A DNA stretch of 62,406 nucleotides from Candidatus Pseudoscillospira faecavium (GTDB lineage: Bacteria; Bacillota; Clostridia; Oscillospirales; Oscillospiraceae). Shown here in pieces: positions 40,394-48,952 of the stretch. The stretch's first letter is position 1; each line of letters starts with the position of its first letter. The notes under the pieces were generated by a model, which ran no database searches, was not told where the DNA came from, and saw nothing but the letters and a program-made list of their open reading frames with translations. A program made the translations under genes and the position numbers. The stretch spans positions 1 to 62,406 of the forward strand of contig CAJFVV010000035.1 in the NCBI GenBank assembly GCA_904420565.1. The letters are read 5' to 3'.

Positions 40394-40903
40394 ATGAAGA
40401 AATCAGCCCTTCTGCTGCCCACGGCAGCGCTCGCCTTTTTCCTGTGCGCCTGCAGCGGCACGCAGGCCCCCCAGCCCATCGCACTGAACGAAAGCGTCAG
40501 CACGGATCTGCTCGATTTTGAGATTACCGGTTTTACCTATCAGGAAAATATTGCCGGTGACGACCTCCTGCGGGTAGAATTCACGCTGAGCAACACATCC
40601 GATGCTGCACTGAGTGCAAATGACCTGAATCAGATCACTTTTGAGGCCCTCTATCAGGACGAATACCACATCGAATTTCAGGAATATGGCGTTCTGTACG
40701 AAGGGCAATCAGAAATCGGCCACTACAGCGACGGACTGACAGTGCTGGAGAGCGACACCTTTTATGCCAAAGCGCTGCTGCCCGACGGGGTGAAAGACAG
40801 CACTCAGCCGCTGCAGATTCAAATTGAACTGCCAAACCAGCTCTTTGACCCGGATCACCCTTCCACCGACAAAGCACAATTCGTATTTGATCTGCGTTCT
40901 TAA
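40394..40903 (+). CDS. Lipoprotein with immunoglobulin-like (DUF4352-like) domain
   Basis: A 169-residue lipoprotein: signal MKKSALLLPTAALAFFLCAC with the lipobox Cys, then a beta-sandwich-like domain (LLDFEITGFTYQENI, LLRVEFTLSNTSDAALSAND). The pattern of a conserved LRVxFTLxNTS strand resembles the DUF4352 / telomeric-repeat-like extracellular domain of Firmicutes lipoproteins. Function unknown. AAAGGAAG precedes the ATG. It is divergent from the XRE regulator and its promoter carries that regulator's probable operators. Confidence 0.7.
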   Translation: MKKSALLLPTAALAFFLCACSGTQAPQPIALNESVSTDLLDFEITGFTYQENIAGDDLLRVEFTLSNTSDAALSANDLNQITFEALYQDEYHIEFQEYGVLYEGQSEIGHYSDGLTVLESDTFYAKALLPDGVKDSTQPLQIQIELPNQLFDPDHPSTDKAQFVFDLRS

Positions 40904-40918
40904 AACACAGAACCCTTG

Positions 40919-40957
40919 CTTTGCCCGCAGCAAACTCAGCTGCGGGCAAAATTTTTT
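40919..40957 (+). terminator. Terminator after the lipoprotein gene
   Basis: TTTGCCCGCAGC pairs with GCTGCGGGCAAA around a 7-nt loop, then a T-run. Confidence 0.85.
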
Positions 40958-40992
40958 CGCATCAACACTTTTCGCAGCAAAAATACTGCCAG

Positions 40993-41039
40993 TATGTATC
41001 TTGACAAGCCCGCTGTAGTTCATTATACTGAATACATAC
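40993..41039 (+). promoter_or_regulatory. TetR promoter with flanking inverted operator half-sites
   Basis: TTGACA (41001-41006), 17-bp spacer, TATACT (41024-41029). GTATGTAT just before the -35 and ATACATAC just after the -10 are inverted copies of each other, and likely bind the TetR product. Confidence 0.65.
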
Positions 41040-41070
41040 CAAAAGAATGATTCAGGAAGAAGGGCTGCAG

Positions 41071-41727
41071 ATGGCGCGCAACAAATATCCGGAGGTAACT
41101 GTGGAGCGCATTTTGAACGCGGCACAACGGCTTTTTCTGGAAAAAGGTTATGAGAATACCACGATCCAGGACATCGTGGATGAGTTGGGCGGGCTGACCA
41201 AGGGCGCCGTTTATCATCATTTCAAATCCAAAGCGGAGATTATGGATGCCGTGGGGAACCGCATGTTCACGGAAAACAATCCCTTTGAAGCTGTTATGGA
41301 CCGCAAAGACCTGAACGGCCTGCAAAAATTGCGGGAAATGGTGCGGCTCAATCAATCGGACCGGGCGCGGATGGATATGAACGTTCAGTCGCTGCCTATT
41401 TTGAAAAACCCGAAGGTGCTGGCAGGCATGATCGAAGCCAACCGGACAGAACTGACCCCTTATTTCCAAAAACTCATCGAGGAAGGCAACCGGGACGGCT
41501 CTATTCACACAGAATATGCCAAAGAACTGGCCGAGCTGATTCCCCTTCTGACCAGCCTGTGGCTGGCGCCCACGGTTTTCCCTGCCACACCGGAAGAAAT
41601 GCTCCGTAAATTCCGCTTTATCGGAGAAATGCTGGCAAACATGGGGCTGCCCATCGTGGATGAGGAAATTCTCACTCTGGCAGCGGATTATTTTCAGGAA
41701 TTCACTCCGGTGAAACAAAATCCTTAA
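41071..41727 (+). CDS. TetR-family transcriptional regulator
   Basis: A 218-residue TetR-type regulator. The N-terminal helix-turn-helix reads ILNAAQRLFLEKGYENTTIQ, then DIVDELGGLTKGAVYHHFKS, the family signature. The C-terminal ligand domain has no recognisable subfamily. The ATG at 41071 has GGAAGAAGG upstream. The next three genes encode an ABC exporter pair and an MFS transporter, and related operator-like repeats occur both at this gene's promoter and before the ABC gene, so it probably represses them until a toxic compound appears. Confidence 0.88.
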   Translation: MARNKYPEVTVERILNAAQRLFLEKGYENTTIQDIVDELGGLTKGAVYHHFKSKAEIMDAVGNRMFTENNPFEAVMDRKDLNGLQKLREMVRLNQSDRARMDMNVQSLPILKNPKVLAGMIEANRTELTPYFQKLIEEGNRDGSIHTEYAKELAELIPLLTSLWLAPTVFPATPEEMLRKFRFIGEMLANMGLPIVDEEILTLAADYFQEFTPVKQNP

Positions 41728-41750
41728 AATTGCCCAAGCGGGCAATTTTA
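41726..41750 (+). terminator. Terminator after the TetR gene
   Basis: AAAATTGCCC-aagc-GGGCAATTTT, with a short T-rich tail. Confidence 0.65.
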
Positions 41751-41760
41751 ATTTCACATT

Positions 41761-41842
41761 TTACATTCATTTGGTAGGTATGTAATTTCTCAGGAGCGTT
41801 GCATATTTTTTCTTCAAAATTTACATTCATTCAGAAGGTATG
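41761..41842 (+). promoter_or_regulatory. Repeated TetR-type operator before the ABC genes
   Basis: Two 22-bp copies of TTACATTCATT followed by an AGGTATG end start at 41761 and 41821, exactly 60 bp apart, matching at 19 of 22 positions. They share the GGTATG and ATTCAT elements with the sequence around the tetR promoter. The second copy lies just before the ribosome site of the ABC gene. Confidence 0.6.
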
Positions 41843-41860
41843 AAAGGAGCAGTGATTTCA

Positions 41861-42583
41861 TTGAAGTATGCAGTGACAACAAAACAGCTGTGCAAAGTAT
41901 TCGGCGGACACGAGGTGCTGCGCAGCTGCACCATAACCGTGGAGCGGGGCAGCATTTATGGTCTTCTGGGCCGCAACGGCGCGGGGAAAACCACCCTGTT
42001 CAAACTGCTGCTGGGTCTGCTGCAGCCCACAGCCGGAAGCACCGCTGTACTGGGGCTGGACATCACGGAAAACCGGCGGGAAATTCTGCGCCGGACCGGC
42101 AGTATCATTGAAACGCCGGTCTTTTATGAACATCTGTCTGCCGCGGAAAATTTGCGTCTTCACCTATCCTATATGGGACTGCCGGAGCGGCGGGCGGAGG
42201 AAACGCTGGAATTGGTCGGCCTTCCCCACACAGGCGGGCAGCGTGTTTCCGCCTTTTCTCTGGGGATGCGCCAGCGCCTGGCCATGGCCCGCGTCATTGT
42301 GCACCAACCGGACCTGCTCATTCTGGATGAGCCTGCAAACGGCTTGGACCCCGCAGGCATCCGGGCGCTGCGGGATTTGCTGATCTATCTTTCCAGGCAC
42401 AAAAATATGACCATTCTGCTATCCAGCCATATTCTCTCCGAAACAGAGCAGACCTGCGACCAGGTGGGCATTTTGGCCGGCGGAATGATACAGGGCGAAG
42501 CTGACCCCCAAGACATCGCCCGGCGCTGTCCCGGCGGACTGGAGGAATATTTTCTGCAATTGACCGGGAGGTGGAGCGCATGA
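41861..42583 (+). CDS. ABC transporter ATP-binding protein
   Basis: A 240-residue ABC ATPase of the drug/lantibiotic exporter type. Walker A is LLGRNGAGKTTLFKLLLGLL, the signature is FSLGMRQRLAMAR, Walker B is LLILDEPANGLDP, and the H-loop is LLSSHILSE. The TTG at 41861 (protein MKYAVTTKQL) is chosen because AAGGAG lies 11 bases before it; an ATG at 41840 lies upstream of that site and a GTG at 41852 is too close. Its stop overlaps the permease ATG. Confidence 0.88.
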   Translation: MKYAVTTKQLCKVFGGHEVLRSCTITVERGSIYGLLGRNGAGKTTLFKLLLGLLQPTAGSTAVLGLDITENRREILRRTGSIIETPVFYEHLSAAENLRLHLSYMGLPERRAEETLELVGLPHTGGQRVSAFSLGMRQRLAMARVIVHQPDLLILDEPANGLDPAGIRALRDLLIYLSRHKNMTILLSSHILSETEQTCDQVGILAGGMIQGEADPQDIARRCPGGLEEYFLQLTGRWSA

Positions 42584-43296
42584 TACGCAAGCTGATCTCC
42601 CTGGAGCGCCGCAGGACCAGCCTGCGCGTCTATCATATCGCCTCGCTCTGCATTGCTCTGTGCCTGCTGGGCATGCTGTATCTCTTCGCCGCCATTCCCC
42701 ATTTTGACCCCACTGAAGCAGAAGAAGCGCTGTTTCTTACCTATACAGGGCTGATCACCATGAACAACCTCCTTGCTATGGCGGCATTCTCCATTCTTTT
42801 CGCTGTGATGGGGGCCCGGCTCATTGTAGAAGCTTACAGCGGCAAGCAGGCAATTTTATTGCTTTCCTATCCCGTTTCCCGCAGAGCTGTGCTCACCGCC
42901 AAGCTTGTGCTGATCGGCGGATACACCTTCCGCGCCATGCTGCTGTGCGGCGGAGAGGCGCTGCTGATTTTTCTGCTGTCCGAATCGCTATTCCCTCTCT
43001 GCCCGGAACCGCTGCAGTGGCATATCCTTTTTGAGGGCGCTGTTTCCCTGCTGCTCCACAGCTGCATCGCCATCGGCGTCGGAATGGTCTCCGTCTGGCT
43101 CGGCCTGCTCCGACGGTCACTGATTGTCTCTGTCGTAGCTTCTGTCCTGCTGGCCTCCGTTGTCTGCCAGGCAGCTGCAGCGGCTTTCACCTTTGCGCCA
43201 GTGCTGCCAATTCTTTCGGGTGCAGCAGCCTTGCTGGCGGCAGCCGCTGCCCTCGCCATGCTGCGCCGCATTGATCACATGGAGGTACTCGCATGA
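42580..43296 (+). CDS. ABC transporter permease
   Basis: A 238-residue membrane protein with about six hydrophobic segments, of the ABC-2-like permease type that pairs with the ATPase just upstream (its ATG overlaps that stop as ATGA). It has ALFLTYTGLITMNNLLAMAA and YPVSRRAVLTAKLV, the latter typical of ABC-2 permeases. GGGAGGTGGAG precedes the start. Substrate unknown; a peptide antibiotic or drug is likely from the gene order. Its stop overlaps the MFS start. Confidence 0.82.
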   Translation: MIRKLISLERRRTSLRVYHIASLCIALCLLGMLYLFAAIPHFDPTEAEEALFLTYTGLITMNNLLAMAAFSILFAVMGARLIVEAYSGKQAILLLSYPVSRRAVLTAKLVLIGGYTFRAMLLCGGEALLIFLLSESLFPLCPEPLQWHILFEGAVSLLLHSCIAIGVGMVSVWLGLLRRSLIVSVVASVLLASVVCQAAAAAFTFAPVLPILSGAAALLAAAAALAMLRRIDHMEVLA

Positions 43297-44558
43297 CGCC
43301 TGTTCCTGCTCTGCGAAGCAACCGCAATTTTATGCTCCTGCTCTTCGGCCAGGCCAGCTCACTGATCGGCAACTACACCCTGAAATTTGCCCTGTCCATG
43401 TATGTATTGGAACAGACCGGTTCCGCCATCGTGTTTGCTGCCCTGCTCACCGCCGCCACCGTTCCCACAATCCTGCTCTCTCCGCTGGGCGGTATTCTGG
43501 CCGACCGCACCAATCGCAGAAACATGATCGTGACGCTGGACACTCTCTCAGGGCTGGCTGTGCTGGCCGCCTGCATCGCGCTGGCCGCCGGGCACAGTCT
43601 GTTTGTCATCGGCGCATTGCTGACAGCGCTCTCCGTGCTCGGCGCCTTTGAATCTCCCGCAGTGCAGGCCTGCGTGCCGCAGATGCTCTCCCGCCGGCAG
43701 CTGCTCCAGGGCAACGCCGCCGTCAACCAGATACAGGCCGCTGCTTCATTGATCACGCCTGTTCTCGGAAGCCTTTTTTACACCGCTTTCGGCCTGCGGC
43801 CGGTGCTCTGCACGGCCGTTGTCTGCTTTTTCCTCACAGCATTTTTAGAGTGCTTCATCCGCCTGCCCTATCAGGGGCCCGCCGAAAGGCTGCCTGCCGC
43901 CGCCGTCATCAAAAAAGATTTATCCGCCAGCCTATATTTTCTCGGCCGGGAGCAGCCCGGCATTTTGAAGCTGCTTCTGCTTTCCGCCCTGGCAAGCATG
44001 TTTATGGCAGGGCTGATTGCCATAGGATTTCCCTATCTGATCCGCACGGTTTTATGCCTTTCCGCAGGACATTACGGCGCAGCGGAAAGCGCCATGGGTG
44101 CGGCCGCTATCCTGGGCGGCCTGGCAGTCGGGCTGCTGAATCACCGTCTGCCCTTTCGCCGCTTGTATCTTCTGATTGTATCCATCGGCGGCTGTCTGCT
44201 GGGCGCCGGCGCAGTGTTCTTGCTGCCTTCGGCCAGCGTATGGGCCCGCTATTTGGTTCTGCTTGCCGTATTCTGCCTCTGCCAGTTTGCCTGCAGTATG
44301 TTTTCCATCTATGCGCTCTGCGCGATTCAGGGGCGCACGCCGGTGCATTTGACCGGCAAAATCATGGCGTATGTATCCACCCTTTCCATGTGCGCTCAGC
44401 CCTTTGGACAAATCCTCTATGGCGCATTGTTTGACCTCTTTTCCAACAGTGTGCATTGGGTGCTCCTTCCCAGCGGCATGCTTCTTTGTATCATCGGTTT
44501 TGCATCGGCAAGTTTTTTTGCGGCCTTTGAACACGAAGGTCGGAGCACGCAATCCTGA
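43293..44558 (+). CDS. MFS transporter (drug efflux type)
   Basis: A 421-residue major facilitator with about 12 hydrophobic segments. The N-terminal half shows LLLFGQASSLIGNYTLKFAL and the loop 2-3 motif GGILADRTNRRNM, as in macrolide-efflux-like (MefA/MFS_3) proteins. It should export a small toxic compound by proton exchange. GGAGGTA precedes the ATG, which overlaps the stop of the permease gene, so three transport genes form one coupled unit downstream of the TetR regulator. Confidence 0.9.
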   Translation: MTPVPALRSNRNFMLLLFGQASSLIGNYTLKFALSMYVLEQTGSAIVFAALLTAATVPTILLSPLGGILADRTNRRNMIVTLDTLSGLAVLAACIALAAGHSLFVIGALLTALSVLGAFESPAVQACVPQMLSRRQLLQGNAAVNQIQAAASLITPVLGSLFYTAFGLRPVLCTAVVCFFLTAFLECFIRLPYQGPAERLPAAAVIKKDLSASLYFLGREQPGILKLLLLSALASMFMAGLIAIGFPYLIRTVLCLSAGHYGAAESAMGAAAILGGLAVGLLNHRLPFRRLYLLIVSIGGCLLGAGAVFLLPSASVWARYLVLLAVFCLCQFACSMFSIYALCAIQGRTPVHLTGKIMAYVSTLSMCAQPFGQILYGALFDLFSNSVHWVLLPSGMLLCIIGFASASFFAAFEHEGRSTQS

Positions 44559-44586
44559 CATACAAAATTTCCCATTGAAAACAAAT

Positions 44587-44627
44587 AAAATGCCCCGGCG
44601 GGATGGCTTTCCCGCCGGGGCATTTTT
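44587..44627. terminator. Bidirectional terminator between MFS gene and ilvE
   Basis: AAAATGCCCCGGCGGG pairs with CCCGCCGGGGCATTTT around an 8-nt loop. Confidence 0.9.
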
Positions 44628-44662
44628 CGCTTCACTCGCTGCGCATTCCGACAATGCACATG

Positions 44663-45688
44663 TTATTTCACCACATGCAGCCAGCCTTTCGGGGCCTCGA
44701 TGTGACCCATCTGAATGCCGGTCAGCGTATCGTACAGCTTTTGCGTGATCGGGCCCATTTTTTCCATGCCGGAGGGGAAGCAGATTTCATGGCCGTGATC
44801 CACCACTTTGCCCACCGGGGAAATGACTGCCGCCGTGCCGCACAGGCCGCATTCGGCAAAGTCCTTCACCTCGTCGAAATAAACCTCGCGCTCCTCGGCC
44901 TTGAGGCCCAGATATTCCTGTGCCACATACATCAGGCTGCGGCGAGTGATAGAAGGCAGAATGCTGTCGGACTTTGGCGTAACCACTGTGCCGTCCTTGG
45001 TGACAAACAGGAAATTGGCGCCGCCGGTCTCCTCCACTTTGGTGCGGGTCGCCGCATCAAGATACATGTTTTCATCATACCCCTCTGCATGGGCGGTGAC
45101 AATGGCGTGCAGGCTCATGGCGTAGTTCAGACCGGCCTTGATGTGTCCGGTGCCGTGGGGCGCTGCGCGGTCAAAATCAGAAACGCGGATGGTCAGGGGC
45201 TTGACGCCGCCCTTAAAATAGGGACCCACGGGAGTGGCAAACACCCGGAACTGATACTCGTCCGCAGGTTTCACGCCGATAACGGCGTTGGAGCCAAACA
45301 TATAGGGCCGCAGATACAGCGTAGCCCCGCTTCCATAAGGCGGCACCCATGCTGCGTTGGCGCGAACCACGGCTTCCACCGCCTCAACAAACTTTTCTTC
45401 AGGATAAACGGGCATTTCCAGCCGGCGGGCAGAATCCGCCATGCGGGCAGCATTCAAATCCGGGCGGAAAATAACAATATCGCCCTGCTCGGTGGTATAA
45501 GCCTTCATGCCTTCAAAAACCGTCTGCGCATACTGGAGCACGCCGGCGCACTCATTGATGACAACCTGGTCATCGTCCGTCAGCACGCCTTCATCCCAGG
45601 CGCCGTCTTTATAATTGGAGACAAAACGCTTGTCCGTTTTCACATAACCAAAGCCTAAATTGCTCCAATCGATATTTTTCTTTTCCAT
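44663..45688 (-). CDS. ilvE: Branched-chain amino acid aminotransferase
   Basis: A 341-residue class IV PLP aminotransferase of the larger BCAT type. It has QYAQTVFEGMKAY, RPDLNAARMADSARRL, the PLP lysine in GHIKAGLNYAMSL, VEETGGANFLFV and ILPSITRRSLM. It interconverts Leu, Ile and Val with their 2-oxo acids. The start MEKKNIDWSNLGFGY at 45688 has GGAGAGGAAG upstream and is normal for the family. It is a single gene with its own promoter at 45791-45818. Confidence 0.96.
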   Translation of the reverse strand: MEKKNIDWSNLGFGYVKTDKRFVSNYKDGAWDEGVLTDDDQVVINECAGVLQYAQTVFEGMKAYTTEQGDIVIFRPDLNAARMADSARRLEMPVYPEEKFVEAVEAVVRANAAWVPPYGSGATLYLRPYMFGSNAVIGVKPADEYQFRVFATPVGPYFKGGVKPLTIRVSDFDRAAPHGTGHIKAGLNYAMSLHAIVTAHAEGYDENMYLDAATRTKVEETGGANFLFVTKDGTVVTPKSDSILPSITRRSLMYVAQEYLGLKAEEREVYFDEVKDFAECGLCGTAAVISPVGKVVDHGHEICFPSGMEKMGPITQKLYDTLTGIQMGHIEAPKGWLHVVK

Positions 45689-45790
45689 AAATGATCTTCC
45701 TCTCCTGTTGACTGGATACACATCCTCATCGGGAAAGGCGGCAAGGCCGCGGCCCACTGCGTTTTCCTGCTGAAAATATAGATTATGGAT

Positions 45791-45818
45791 ATTTTAGCAC
45801 CATCCCCGTAAATGTCAA
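45791..45818 (-). promoter_or_regulatory. Promoter of ilvE
   Basis: On the minus strand TTGACA (45818-45813), 16-bp spacer with extended TGC, TAAAAT (45796-45791). Confidence 0.7.
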
Positions 45819-45928
45819 GAATCGATTATAGCGTCAGCGCAGCGGGCTTTGGACAAAACAGGCAAATTGCTTGCACAAAATCCATGCATCTGGTATGCTG
45901 TATGACAAATTCAAACGGCGGGAAGTGT

Positions 45929-46447
45929 ATGCATATGATCATCCTGATTGCCGGCGCTTCGCACACGGGAAAAACGTTGCTGGCACAAAATCTTTTGGAA
46001 ACCTATCATTATCCCTATCTTTCTATCGATCATCTGAAAATGGGTCTGATCCGAAGCGGGCAAACAGCGCTGACACCGGAGGACGATGCACAACTGGCCG
46101 CATATTTATGGCCCATTGTCGCCGAAATCGTAAAAACAGCCGTTGAAAACCGCCAAAATTTAATTGTGGAAGGCGCTTATATTCCCTTTGACTGGAAAGA
46201 CTCTTTTGATGCCGCTTATCGAAAAGAAATCCGCTACTGCTGCCTGATTATGACCCGCAATTATCTCCAGGCGCATTTTGCAGACGTTCAGCGCTATGCC
46301 GGCGCAATTGAACATCGTCAGGAGGACTCCGGTTGCACTTTGACAGCTTTGATTGCGGAAAATGAAGAAAATTTAAGGCAGTGCCGGCAATATGGCCACC
46401 CTTATCTTTTGATTGACAAAAATTATCAGGTAGACTTTTCTTTATAA
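45929..46447 (+). CDS. P-loop kinase-like protein
   Basis: A 172-residue nucleotide-binding protein. Walker A is LIAGASHTGKTLLAQNLL at the N-terminus, and YLSIDHLKMGLIRSG and NLIVEGAYIPFDW resemble the substrate and Walker B regions of small nucleoside or shikimate-type kinases (AAA_33-like). No partner gene gives away the substrate; an adenylate-kinase-like or zeta-toxin-like role is possible. The start at 45929 follows GGCGGGAAG. It is a single gene between ilvE and a convergent minus-strand gene. Confidence 0.7.
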   Translation: MHMIILIAGASHTGKTLLAQNLLETYHYPYLSIDHLKMGLIRSGQTALTPEDDAQLAAYLWPIVAEIVKTAVENRQNLIVEGAYIPFDWKDSFDAAYRKEIRYCCLIMTRNYLQAHFADVQRYAGAIEHRQEDSGCTLTALIAENEENLRQCRQYGHPYLLIDKNYQVDFSL

Positions 46448-46514
46448 CAAAACATCCGCTGTAAAATTTCCCGCCCCGGCGCAGTTGTATCAATCCCCCA
46501 CTCTACGGCGGCGT

Positions 46515-46556
46515 AAAAAACGCGGAAGCACTTTTGTTTGTGCTTCCGCGTTTTTT
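46515..46556. terminator. Bidirectional terminator between convergent genes
   Basis: AAAAAACGCGGAAGCAC pairs with GTGCTTCCGCGTTTTTT in 17 bp around a short T-rich loop. Confidence 0.9.
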
Positions 46557-46561
46557 ATTCG

Positions 46562-47989
46562 TCATGCTGCAGCTTCTGCCTGATCAAGTTCTCCCAGAAG
46601 ATCCACCACTTCGCTGCCAGCCGGCGGTTCTATCTCGGGCTGCACCGCCGTGGCAACCGTTTCGGCATTCAAATCAAAATGGATTTGCATCGCACTGCCG
46701 AAATTACAATCCAGGGTCAACTCCGTGTCTGTTCCATCGCTGTAGACATCCATGGAAAGGACAGAAATTGTTTCCCCTGCCGATGTGGCAGAAACTTCCA
46801 TAGTCATGCCGGTAAGCCGGTCTCCCTGCGTCTGATACGTCAGGTCGATTTGTGCGCCGGCGCTGCCGTTCTCGCCATCGATCGCCCAGCTGGCCGCATA
46901 ATCGCTGCCATTTCGCACCATCGCCTGATCGGAGAACAAATTGCAATAGGCCTGGGCCATCATGACCAGCATTTCATAATCCATATCCGCACTGGTCAGC
47001 TCCATGCCGGACAGCATGCTGACCATCAGGCTCTTGAAATCCGTATACGCTGTTTCTGCGGCCATCAGGCTCTGCATATAGGTTTCATAATCCATGCCAG
47101 TGGCAGCCATCAACCGGCCCAGATCCATCAGATACCAAAGATCGCCATTGCCCATAGAATCGCCGGTCAAATAGCGCAGCAACTCTGAATCAATGGTGAA
47201 ATAGACTTTGCCTGTGGCTGCATCCATGCGCACTTCCATAAAAGCGTTGCTCATCCGCAGCAGTTCCTGCTTCTCCGCGGTGCTCAGCTCACTGCCAACC
47301 AGCAGCTCCATAAAGTCTGAAAAATCCATTTCCAGCATCATTTGCACCTGCTCATCCGTGGAAAAGCCCTCGAACGTCATATCCAGCGGATAGGTGCGCG
47401 ATGCGCCGCTTTCATCAGAAACCGTCAAGGTCAGGTTTGCCGTGCCTGCAGTCCGTGCAGGGTTGGGCACTTCCTCTTCCATGCTGGCCTGCATCCAGCG
47501 ATCCAGGTTGCCGAACGTCGCATCACCAAACAGCGCAGGTACATCTACAATGACAACAGTACGCGCCGCACTGTCCCAACCCACGGCGCAGGAAAATGCC
47601 TGTGCCGCAAAGCGGACCGGCACATAGGTGCGCCCATTCTTGGCATAGGGCGCCACATCCATGGTCAAATCCGTCGTCTCTCCGTCCTTGGTCACCTGCG
47701 CCGTTGTGCTGCCCAGAGTCATCACCACGGTGGTATCCTCTTTCACTGCGACAGCGCTCTGGTTTTCCTGATCCCAGGTGACCTCAGCTCCCAGTGCCTC
47801 AAAGACTGCCCGCACCGGAATAAAGGTGCGGCCATTCTGCGCTTCGGGCGCAGCATCCGTCAGCGCAATCTCCTGGCCATTGACCTGCACGGCGATCCCT
47901 GAAGGAACAGCCCAGGCATTGACAGACAGGATACTGCCCATCATGGCCAGCGCGCACAGCAGCGATGCCATTTTCTTCCATTTTCTCAT
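46562..47989 (-). CDS. Exported protein with copper-amine-oxidase N-type domains
   Basis: A 475-residue exported protein. The signal peptide contains MASLLCALAMMGSILSVNAW with cleavage near AWA-VP. It is followed by one copper amine oxidase N-terminal-like domain in two halves (VQVNGQEIALTDAAPEAQNG, TFIPVRAVFEALGAEVTW, then RTYVPVRFAAQAFSCAVGW). The remaining 300 residues are acidic and rich in Met, Asp and Glu, with no known fold. The ATG at 47989 has AAGGAG 10 bases upstream. Similar domains occur in the SleB-like protein at 7106. It is likely surface-located. Confidence 0.8.
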   Translation of the reverse strand: MRKWKKMASLLCALAMMGSILSVNAWAVPSGIAVQVNGQEIALTDAAPEAQNGRTFIPVRAVFEALGAEVTWDQENQSAVAVKEDTTVVMTLGSTTAQVTKDGETTDLTMDVAPYAKNGRTYVPVRFAAQAFSCAVGWDSAARTVVIVDVPALFGDATFGNLDRWMQASMEEEVPNPARTAGTANLTLTVSDESGASRTYPLDMTFEGFSTDEQVQMMLEMDFSDFMELLVGSELSTAEKQELLRMSNAFMEVRMDAATGKVYFTIDSELLRYLTGDSMGNGDLWYLMDLGRLMAATGMDYETYMQSLMAAETAYTDFKSLMVSMLSGMELTSADMDYEMLVMMAQAYCNLFSDQAMVRNGSDYAASWAIDGENGSAGAQIDLTYQTQGDRLTGMTMEVSATSAGETISVLSMDVYSDGTDTELTLDCNFGSAMQIHFDLNAETVATAVQPEIEPPAGSEVVDLLGELDQAEAAA

Positions 47990-48058
47990 TTCAAAAGTAC
48001 TCCTTCCCTTTTCAAAGTTACTCATGTACTGATTATAGCTTATAGGTCCTCAGGCATT

Positions 48059-48081
48059 TTGTCAATTTGATAAATTGACAA
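48059..48081. promoter_or_regulatory. Perfect palindrome over the -35 region of the gene at 46562
   Basis: TTGTCAATTT-gat-AAATTGACAA is a perfect inverted repeat with a 3-base centre. On the minus strand it contains TTGACA at the right distance to be a -35, so it may be an operator. Confidence 0.5.
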
Positions 48082-48111
48082 AAAAACCATATGGTTTTTG
48101 CCGGGCAGATG

Positions 48112-48148
48112 AAAAGCGGACCGCGCTGTGCGCGATCCGCTTTTTTTT
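48112..48148 (-). terminator. Terminator after pgsA
   Basis: GCGGA-c-CGCG pairs with CGCG-a-TCCGC; on the minus strand the flanking A-run reads as T residues. Confidence 0.7.
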
Positions 48149-48675
48149 TATAAATTGGACCAATCAATAACATGCTTGTTCTTCAGGAAATACTCGATGC
48201 CGGAATAAACCGTTGTAACCAGAATCACCAGCCAGCAGACGAGGTTGAGCTGTGCCGGAATCGGCAGAAGCATCAAAATAATGCAAACCATGGTAGCGGC
48301 GGTTTTCACCTTGCCCGACCAGGCCGCCGCAATTACCTTCCCCTCCGTGGCGGCAATCATACGCAGCCCGCTGACCGCCAGTTCCCGGGCCAAAACCACC
48401 GCCAGCACCCACGCCGGCATCTGCCCCCAGGAGACAAACATCAGCATGGCCGTCATCACCAGGACCTTATCTGCCAGCGGATCCATGAATTTTCCAAAAT
48501 CCGTCACCAGATTCCGGCTGCGGGCAATATGCCCATCCAAAAAATCCGTAAAACTGGCAATGGCAAAAACAGCCAGCGCCACATAGCGGCAATAAGGGAA
48601 GTCCGCATAAAGGACAATCAGAAAAACCGGGATCAGGATCACACGGAACATGGTGAGTTTATTCGCAAGATTCAT
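48148..48675 (-). CDS. pgsA: CDP-diacylglycerol--glycerol-3-phosphate 3-phosphatidyltransferase
   Basis: A 175-residue membrane enzyme of the CDP-alcohol phosphatidyltransferase family that makes phosphatidylglycerol phosphate. The catalytic motif DFLDGHIARSRNLVTDFGKF followed by MDPLADK matches D-G-x2-A-R-x8-G-x3-D-x3-D. About four to five hydrophobic segments surround it. It begins MNLANKLTMFRVILIPVF, typical of PgsA. It overlaps the end of the HHH gene upstream by 17 bases, so it is at the end of that operon. Confidence 0.93.
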   Translation of the reverse strand: MNLANKLTMFRVILIPVFLIVLYADFPYCRYVALAVFAIASFTDFLDGHIARSRNLVTDFGKFMDPLADKVLVMTAMLMFVSWGQMPAWVLAVVLARELAVSGLRMIAATEGKVIAAAWSGKVKTAATMVCIILMLLPIPAQLNLVCWLVILVTTVYSGIEYFLKNKHVIDWSNL

Positions 48676-48949
48676 GGTGTTGTTCTCCTTTTGGGCAGTA
48701 CGGCACGTTTTTCCAATACCACCACTTCAATTTTTCCGTTTCCGGTTGGGGATGCTCCGCATAATAGACGGCAAGGCGGTAGACATACAGGGCGCAGCGG
48801 TCCTCCTGGAACCCTTTCTGCCGGCAGTCCAGGCGATACAGCTCCTCCGGGTCGCGGCCCACGAGATCTGCAATGCAGCGGATGCCGATCGCCTGCATGG
48901 CCTGCTCGATCCGCGGCCCAACGCCCGGGATCCGCCTCAGCTCACCCAT
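48659..48949 (-). CDS. Helix-hairpin-helix protein of the Cdd1 (pathogenicity locus) family
   Basis: A 96-residue protein beginning with a helix-hairpin-helix GELRRIPGVGPRIEQAM, then IRCIADLVGRDPEELYR and the Cys/aromatic C-terminus LKWWYWKN with CPKGEQHHESCE. This is the pattern of the Cdd1-type family; it probably binds DNA or RNA without sequence preference. It lies 3 bases after rimO and overlaps pgsA, so the three genes are coupled. Confidence 0.8.
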   Translation of the reverse strand: MGELRRIPGVGPRIEQAMQAIGIRCIADLVGRDPEELYRLDCRQKGFQEDRCALYVYRLAVYYAEHPQPETEKLKWWYWKNVPYCPKGEQHHESCE

Positions 48950-48952
48950 GCT

